From an uncultured Sutterella sp. (GTDB lineage Bacteria > Pseudomonadota > Gammaproteobacteria > Burkholderiales > Burkholderiaceae_F): 53,762 nt of DNA. The notes beneath the pieces are model-generated. The model saw nothing but the letters and a program-made list of their open reading frames with translations. It was not told where the DNA came from and searched no databases. Below, one piece after another: positions 52,537 to 53,762 of the stretch. A program made the translations under genes and the position numbers. The stretch lies in NCBI GenBank assembly GCA_949287305.1, contig CASEFX010000004.1, positions 1 to 53,762 on the forward strand, written 5' to 3'. Positions within the stretch are counted from its first letter, which is position 1; each line of letters starts with the position of its first letter.

Positions 52537-53490
52537 ATGCGCCTTTTTCACCGACGTTTCCGTTCTCTTCCAACCCCTATGGCGGGGCTCGCCCTCGGCG
52601 TGGCCAGTCTCGGTTGGTGCCTTGAAAACGCTCTTCCGCTTCACGGCTACGGACAGATTGTCGGCGCCGTCATAGCCTCGTGTCTCCTCGGGCTTCTCGT
52701 TGTGCGCTTCATCTGTCACTTCGATACGCTTTGGGCGGATTTGAAGCACCCGGTCGTAGGAAGCATCGTGCCTACCTTTGCGATGGCGCTCATGGTAATT
52801 TCGAAGGCGCTCGGCATGGCTCTACCCGACTTTTCCGTGGGTCTCTGGTGCTTTGCCGTCGCCGGACATTTGTGCGCCCTCGCCGTCTTTGCCTTTCATC
52901 GTCTTCGCGACCCGAACATGGCGCAGATGGTGCCGAGTTGGTTCATTCCGCCCGTCGGCATCATCGTGGCGGACGTGACCTTCCCGGGCGTGCCGGAGCT
53001 CCTTCCCTTTGCGCTCGTGTTGTTGGCGATCGGGATGATCTCCTACGCAATCCTGTTGCCGCTCATGCTCTACCGTCTCATCTTCCTGACGGAAGTGCCC
53101 AACGCAGCAAAGCCTACGATCGCCATCATGGCGGCACCCGCAAGCCTCTCCCTAGCAGGTTACCTGACGGTCGTACCGGAACCCAATTTGCTTCTTTGTG
53201 CCATTCTTCTAGGTATCGCCGTTCTCATGACAATCGCCATTTACTTCGCCTTCTGGAATCTTCTGCGCCTGCAGTTCTCGCCAGGGTATGCGGCCTTCAC
53301 CTTCCCGATGGCGATCGGCGCCACGGCACTCTACAAGTCGTCCGCTCTTGTTGCAGGGATTCCAGGTGGCGAAGAGTACGCAACGCAACTATATGTACTT
53401 GCCACCATTGAACTCGTGATTGCCGCCCTGGTGATTTGCTACGTTCTGATTCTCTACCTCAAAAATTTGAAGGGATTCTTCCAAACCTAA
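52537..53490 (+). CDS. TDT family transporter/channel (TehA/SLAC1-like)
   Basis: A 317-aa integral membrane protein with ten hydrophobic helices. The pattern of the tellurite-resistance/dicarboxylate transporter family is visible: PTPMAGLALGVASLGW in helix 1, VPSWFIPPVGIIVAD, FAFWNLLRLQFSPGYAAFTFPMAIGATA. Members include anion channels (TehA, SLAC1) and dicarboxylate or sulfite exporters. Start ATG 52537 follows AGAGG; the in-frame opening to 52450 lies in the regulatory gap. The partner LysR gene suggests ligand-induced expression. Substrate cannot be given. Confidence 0.85.
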   Translation: MRLFHRRFRSLPTPMAGLALGVASLGWCLENALPLHGYGQIVGAVIASCLLGLLVVRFICHFDTLWADLKHPVVGSIVPTFAMALMVISKALGMALPDFSVGLWCFAVAGHLCALAVFAFHRLRDPNMAQMVPSWFIPPVGIIVADVTFPGVPELLPFALVLLAIGMISYAILLPLMLYRLIFLTEVPNAAKPTIAIMAAPASLSLAGYLTVVPEPNLLLCAILLGIAVLMTIAIYFAFWNLLRLQFSPGYAAFTFPMAIGATALYKSSALVAGIPGGEEYATQLYVLATIELVIAALVICYVLILYLKNLKGFFQT

Positions 53491-53555
53491 ATTCGCTAGC
53501 TGACTAAATTAGGATAGGAAAATCCGTATAAAGGGCCTACACAAGCAGAATCAGA

Positions 53556-53762
53556 TCATCTTGGGCCCCAGTCTGGCAACTCGCGATACAGGTCAGGGAA
53601 ACCGAGACGTCGGGCGATGTCGTGTTGACGAACGGTGACTTCCTGCCAGATGCGGTTGCCGCGACCGTCATTGATCAATCGGATCGAGCTCAGGTAGTTG
53701 CGGATCTCCTTGAGAGTCATCTCGTCTCCGATAGGACGATCCACGATCGCCTTTCCCTTGAC
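53556..53762 (-). CDS. C-terminal end of a probable transposase (cut by window edge)
   Basis: The frame is open to the end of the window and lacks its 5' end. About 68 residues are visible, including YLSSIRLINDGRGNRIWQEV and RQHDIARRLGFPDLYREL, then a stop at 53556. The pattern of a basic beta hairpin followed by a short helix ending in a Leu-Gly-Phe pair resembles the tail of IS1634/IS4-type transposases. It is not the same as the tail of the element at 1361-3366. The family is inferred from a short tail only. Confidence 0.45.
   Translation of the reverse strand, partial: VKGKAIVDRPIGDEMTLKEIRNYLSSIRLINDGRGNRIWQEVTVRQHDIARRLGFPDLYRELPDWGPR

Overview
This GC-rich window looks like chromosome from a Burkholderiales betaproteobacterium, most likely a Sutterellaceae gut commensal. 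That is inferred from gene orders (gmk-rpoZ-spoT, glnA next to ntrBC, rph-rdgB-hemW), an NtrC/sigma-54 glnA promoter, YggX, and an rrn leader with boxA. Both edges fall in repeat-like DNA: an rRNA operon leader on the left, and the 3' end of a probable transposase gene on the right.

Layout. 1-462: outward-facing rrn promoter and leader. 463-1269: unknown two-TM protein. 1361-3366: IS4/IS1634-like insertion sequence whose transposase is cut by one in-frame TAG. 3463-3640: tRNA-fMet with its own promoter and terminator. 3830-16940: housekeeping genes (pyrD, a membrane Fe-S oxidoreductase, a pbpG-like peptidase, hrpA, yggX, rpiA) and a FixL/FixJ-like two-component pair. 16941-18345: a gene-poor stretch with what look like frameshifted remains of a tyrosine recombinase. 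18346-28626: a surface-glycan island. It holds a nucleotidyltransferase/kinase fusion, a HAD phosphatase, a ManA-like isomerase, a ribulose-phosphate-epimerase-like protein, two AT-rich glycosyltransferase-like genes, two tandem MsbA-type exporters and a secreted coiled-coil protein. 28923-32662: folD-prlC-xthA. 32663-33905: a small AT-rich islet, bounded by two copies of the last 16 codons of xthA. 33989-38278: a two-gene operon encoding a TagB/TagF-like polyol-phosphate transferase and a 977-aa protein in which a YidC/Oxa1-like membrane domain is fused to an LtaS-like alkaline-phosphatase-superfamily domain. 38422-53490: rlmN-like gene, ntrC-ntrB-glnA, hemW-rdgB-rph, yicC-gmk-rpoZ-spoT, lysR-greB and a TDT-family transporter.

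How the parts work together. The most unusual part is the teichoic-acid-like pair at 33989-38278. Its architecture suggests that a Gram-negative cell makes or modifies a glycerol-phosphate or similar polymer at its envelope, using a YidC-like scaffold that has lost the conserved groove arginine. The glycan island about 5.4 kb upstream could supply another activated sugar and export route for the same surface. The islet in xthA and the decayed integrase mark separate insertion events. The nitrogen block is a textbook NtrBC/glnA unit with a near-perfect sigma-54 promoter.
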